From NCBI RefSeq assembly GCF_002874965.1, contig NZ_CP025624.1, forward strand, positions 5,890,001-5,954,000: a DNA stretch of 64,000 nt. Direction: 5' to 3'. Positions within the stretch are counted from its first letter, which is position 1. Every line of letters starts with the position of its first letter. Shown here piece by piece: positions 61,875 through 64,000 of this stretch. The stretch is from Pseudomonas sp. NC02 (GTDB taxonomy: Bacteria > Pseudomonadota > Gammaproteobacteria > Pseudomonadales > Pseudomonadaceae). Under the pieces are notes generated by a model. The model was not told where the DNA came from. It saw only the letters and a program-made list of their open reading frames with translations, and did not search any database. A program made the translations under genes and the position numbers.

Positions 61875-62900
61875 ATGCAAGTGAAACACCTGCTGCTGAT
61901 CGCCATCCTCGCCATGACTGCTGCTTGCTCGTCAACAAAGGAAGTCGTCGACGAAAACCTGAGCGAGGTCGAGCTGTACCAACAAGCTCAGACCGACCTG
62001 AACAACCACAGCTACACCAGCGCCACGGCAAAACTGAAGGCACTGGAGTCGCGGTATCCGTTCGGGCGCTACGCCGACCAGGCCCAGCTCGAGCTGATCT
62101 ACGCCAACTACAAGAACGCCGAGCCGGAAGCTGCCAAGTCCGCCGCCGAGCGTTTTATCCGCCTGCACCCTCAGCACCCGAACGTGGACTACGCCTACTA
62201 CCTCAAGGGCCTGACCTCGTTTGACCAGGACGTTGGCCTGCTGGCGCGCTTCCTGCCGCTGGACATGACCAAGCGTGACCCGGGCGCTGCCCGCGACTCC
62301 TACAACGAGTTCGCCCAGTTGACCAGCCGCTACCCGAACAGCCGCTACGCGCCGGACGCCAAGCAGCGCATGATCTATCTGCGCAACCTGCTGGCTTCCT
62401 ACGAGATCCACGTAGCCGACTACTACCTGACCCGCCAGGCGTATGTTGCTGCCGCCAACCGTGGCCGTTACGTAGTGGAAAACTTCCAGGAAACCCCATC
62501 GGTGGGTGACGGCCTGGCCGTGATGACCGAGGCTTACCAGCGCCTGCACCTGGACGCCCTGGCGGCCACCAGCCTGGAAACCCTGAAGCTCAACTACCCG
62601 GACCACCCAAGCCTGAAGGACGGCCAGTTCGTACCGCAGGTTGCCGAAGCGGACAACCGCTCGTGGTTGAGCAAGTACACCCTGGGCCTGATCGAGTCCC
62701 GTCCACCGCTGCCGCCGGGCGAAACCCGCGCCAACCAGGACATCATCAAGCAATACCAGGACGCCAAGGATTCGATTCCATCGGACCTCAAGCCGCGTGA
62801 CGAAAACGGCGACATCATCGAAGAGCAAGGGCCTCAAGCCCTGGGCAATAACGAAGATCGCTCGTGGTTCAGCTACATGACTTTCGGCATCTTTGACTGA
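61875..62900 (+). CDS. bamD: Outer-membrane assembly lipoprotein BamD
   Basis: 341 aa. Signal with lipobox MTAAC (Cys18), then TPR helical repeats ([67 protein letters not shown]). Longer than E. coli BamD (245) by a C-terminal region of about 95 residues usual in Pseudomonas ComL. Essential partner of BamA. ATG 61875 fixed by the signal peptide. Confidence 0.95.
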   Translation: MQVKHLLLIAILAMTAACSSTKEVVDENLSEVELYQQAQTDLNNHSYTSATAKLKALESRYPFGRYADQAQLELIYANYKNAEPEAAKSAAERFIRLHPQHPNVDYAYYLKGLTSFDQDVGLLARFLPLDMTKRDPGAARDSYNEFAQLTSRYPNSRYAPDAKQRMIYLRNLLASYEIHVADYYLTRQAYVAAANRGRYVVENFQETPSVGDGLAVMTEAYQRLHLDALAATSLETLKLNYPDHPSLKDGQFVPQVAEADNRSWLSKYTLGLIESRPPLPPGETRANQDIIKQYQDAKDSIPSDLKPRDENGDIIEEQGPQALGNNEDRSWFSYMTFGIFD

Positions 62901-62916
62901 TTGTTCGCCGCGATGC

Positions 62917-62948
62917 AAAAAGGGAGCTCTTCGGAGCTCCCTTTTTTA
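62917..62948. terminator. Terminator of bamD
   Basis: AGGGAGCTC (62921-62929), TTCG loop, GAGCTCCCT (62934-62942), then TTTTTATT. A-rich left flank also allows function on the minus strand. Confidence 0.93.
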
Positions 62949-63026
62949 TTGCGCTGCATAATTGCGCTGTGCGCCCATCACGTCCTTGGCTAAACTGCGG
63001 GATTCCTTGTCGAGAAGCTGCCCACC

Positions 63027-63260
63027 ATGGTTCGTCTACTGTTCTGGATCGCCGTTATTGCTGCCGCGGTATGGTTTTGGCGCAAATTCAAAAGCCCGGC
63101 CGCCAAACAGCAGCGGCCCAGCGAACAGGGCCCGATCCAGATGGTTCGTTGCGCCCACTGTGGCCTTCACCTGCCACAGGATCGAGCCTTGAGCCTGCGC
63201 CAGGAATGGTATTGCACCCAGGCGCATCTGGAGCAAGGGCCGAAACCTATCCAGCGTTGA
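63027..63260 (+). CDS. Small membrane-anchored zinc-ribbon-like protein (PP0621 type)
   Basis: 77 aa. One N-terminal helix (VRLLFWIAVIAAAVWFWRKF), then a ribbon MVRCAHCGLHLPQDRALSLRQEWYCTQAHLEQG with Cys-x2-Cys, His and Cys-x3-His that may bind zinc. Resembles the PP0621 family of pseudomonads. Function unknown. It overlaps the thiO 3' end on the other strand by 14 bases. Confidence 0.75.
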   Translation: MVRLLFWIAVIAAAVWFWRKFKSPAAKQQRPSEQGPIQMVRCAHCGLHLPQDRALSLRQEWYCTQAHLEQGPKPIQR

Positions 63261-64000
63261 TTCGGCCTGCCGGCGCATACGGGGCCGGATCAATGATCGG
63301 CTCATGTCCCAGCAACAAATCGGCAAACAGTTGGCAGGACGCCGGCGCCAGCACCAGGCCGTTGCGGTAATGCCCGCAGTTGAGCCACAGCCCGTCGAAA
63401 CCTGGCACCTTGCCAATATACGGAATGCCCTCCGGCGAGCCGGGCCGCAAACCGGCCCAATGCCCCACCACTTCGGCATCGGCCAGGGCCGGAATCAACT
63501 CGACGGCAGAGGCTTTCAGGCTTTCCAGTGCAGAGTCGGTGGGCGTCTTGTCGAACCCCTCGTGCTCCAGCGTGCTACCAATCAGAATGTGCCCATCCCG
63601 CCGGGGAATCGCATAACGCCCCTTGGCCAGGACCATGCACGACAAGAAGTCCGACGCACACTTGTACAAGATCATCTGCCCCTTGACCGGCTCCACGGGC
63701 AACTCAAGCCCCAGGCGGCCCAGCAACTCACCGCTCCAGGCGCCGGCGGCCAGCACTACCTGATCGCCATGGATCGGCCCGAGCGCCGTATTCACCCCAA
63801 CAACCTTGCCGCCCTGCTGAATAAACCCATCAACCGCACACTGCTCGTGAATCGTCACGCCCGGCAGGGCCAACAAGGCCGCCTTGAGGGATTTGACCAA
63901 CCGCGGATTACGCACATTGGCCACATCCGCCATATAGATCGCCTGGGAAAACCCGGCACCCAGCACCGGCACAGCGTCATGGGCAGCTGAAACATCCACC
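63247..64000 (-). CDS. thiO: Glycine oxidase ThiO, C-terminal part
   Basis: The frame runs off the right edge, so about 250 C-terminal residues are present and the FAD-binding N-terminus is outside; the GTG at 63999 is internal. VVLAAGAWSGELLGRLGLELPVEPVKGQMI, YAIPRRDGHILIGSTLEHEGFD, GHWAGLRPGSPEGIPYIGKVPGFDGLWLNCGHYRNGLVLAPAS are the DAO-family blocks. ThiO supplies dehydroglycine for thiamine synthesis. pilS-pilR, which separate bamD from the D-amino-acid-oxidase-like gene in P. aeruginosa, are not here. Confidence 0.88.
   Translation of the reverse strand, partial: VDVSAAHDAVPVLGAGFSQAIYMADVANVRNPRLVKSLKAALLALPGVTIHEQCAVDGFIQQGGKVVGVNTALGPIHGDQVVLAAGAWSGELLGRLGLELPVEPVKGQMILYKCASDFLSCMVLAKGRYAIPRRDGHILIGSTLEHEGFDKTPTDSALESLKASAVELIPALADAEVVGHWAGLRPGSPEGIPYIGKVPGFDGLWLNCGHYRNGLVLAPASCQLFADLLLGHEPIIDPAPYAPAGRINAG

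Noticed and set aside
63999-63999. GTG at 63999 as start of thiO
   Set aside because: The frame is open to the window edge and the FAD-binding N-terminus of the family would be missing.

Overview
The window is chromosomal DNA of a GC-rich gammaproteobacterium, almost certainly a Pseudomonas of the fluorescens/putida lineage. The evidence is gene content and order: dppA paralogues-opdP-dppBCDF, piuA/piuC, ampDE, nadC, pilA-tRNA-Thr, pilCD-coaE-yacG, ndh, a tRNA cluster beside clpB, then pgeF-rluD|bamD, much as remembered around PA4496-PA4548 of P. aeruginosa. REP-type palindromes built on a GTGGGAGCGGGCTTGCTCGC core also fit. I see no transposase, integrase, phage gene or CRISPR array.

Layout. 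(1) 1-3466: two probable toxin/effector genes. The first is cut by the window edge and has a transglutaminase-like Cys-His-Asp pattern. The second encodes 790 aa and ends in a His/Cys clan CD-like region. Related copies of an 88-bp sequence flank the second gene, and a possible decayed 3' end of the first gene lies between them. (2) 3602-16205: a dipeptide uptake operon with four periplasmic binding proteins, an OprD-type porin, and the DppB/C/D/F inner-membrane transporter. Each of the five cistrons before dppB is followed by a stem-loop. (3) 16211-22144: a small secreted acidic protein, prfC, and an osmoprotectant ABC transporter whose ATPase has a C-terminal CBS-like region. (4) 22164-30507: speC behind a leader terminator, then the iron block of Sel1 protein, piuC, piuA and piuB with Fur-box-like sites. 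(5) 30531-39960: phoD, the fruBKA fructose PTS operon with a divergent fruR/cra and a Cra operator, and a TatD hydrolase. (6) 39993-47581: a chemoreceptor, ampDE, a DUF1631 protein, nadC and tRNA-Thr. (7) 47621-52632: tfpO-like pilin glycosyltransferase, pilA, pilC, pilD, coaE and yacG, with no pilB. (8) 52629-56417: small conserved genes and ndh. (9) 56447-64000: four tRNAs (Asn, Pro, Lys, Pro) with a strong promoter, clpB with a sigma-32 promoter, pgeF-rluD, bamD, a small zinc-ribbon protein and the 3' part of thiO.

Most of the window is conserved core genome. The accessory signals are the left-edge toxin-like pair with its flanking repeats and the repeat elements, one of which supplies the C-terminus of a gene. 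Regulatory signals that can be read directly include the Cra operator, the heat-shock promoter of clpB, the tRNA promoter with its GC-rich discriminator, several Rho-independent terminators and the dpp intercistronic stem-loops. All assignments come from reading the sequence and from memory of the families; no database search was run.
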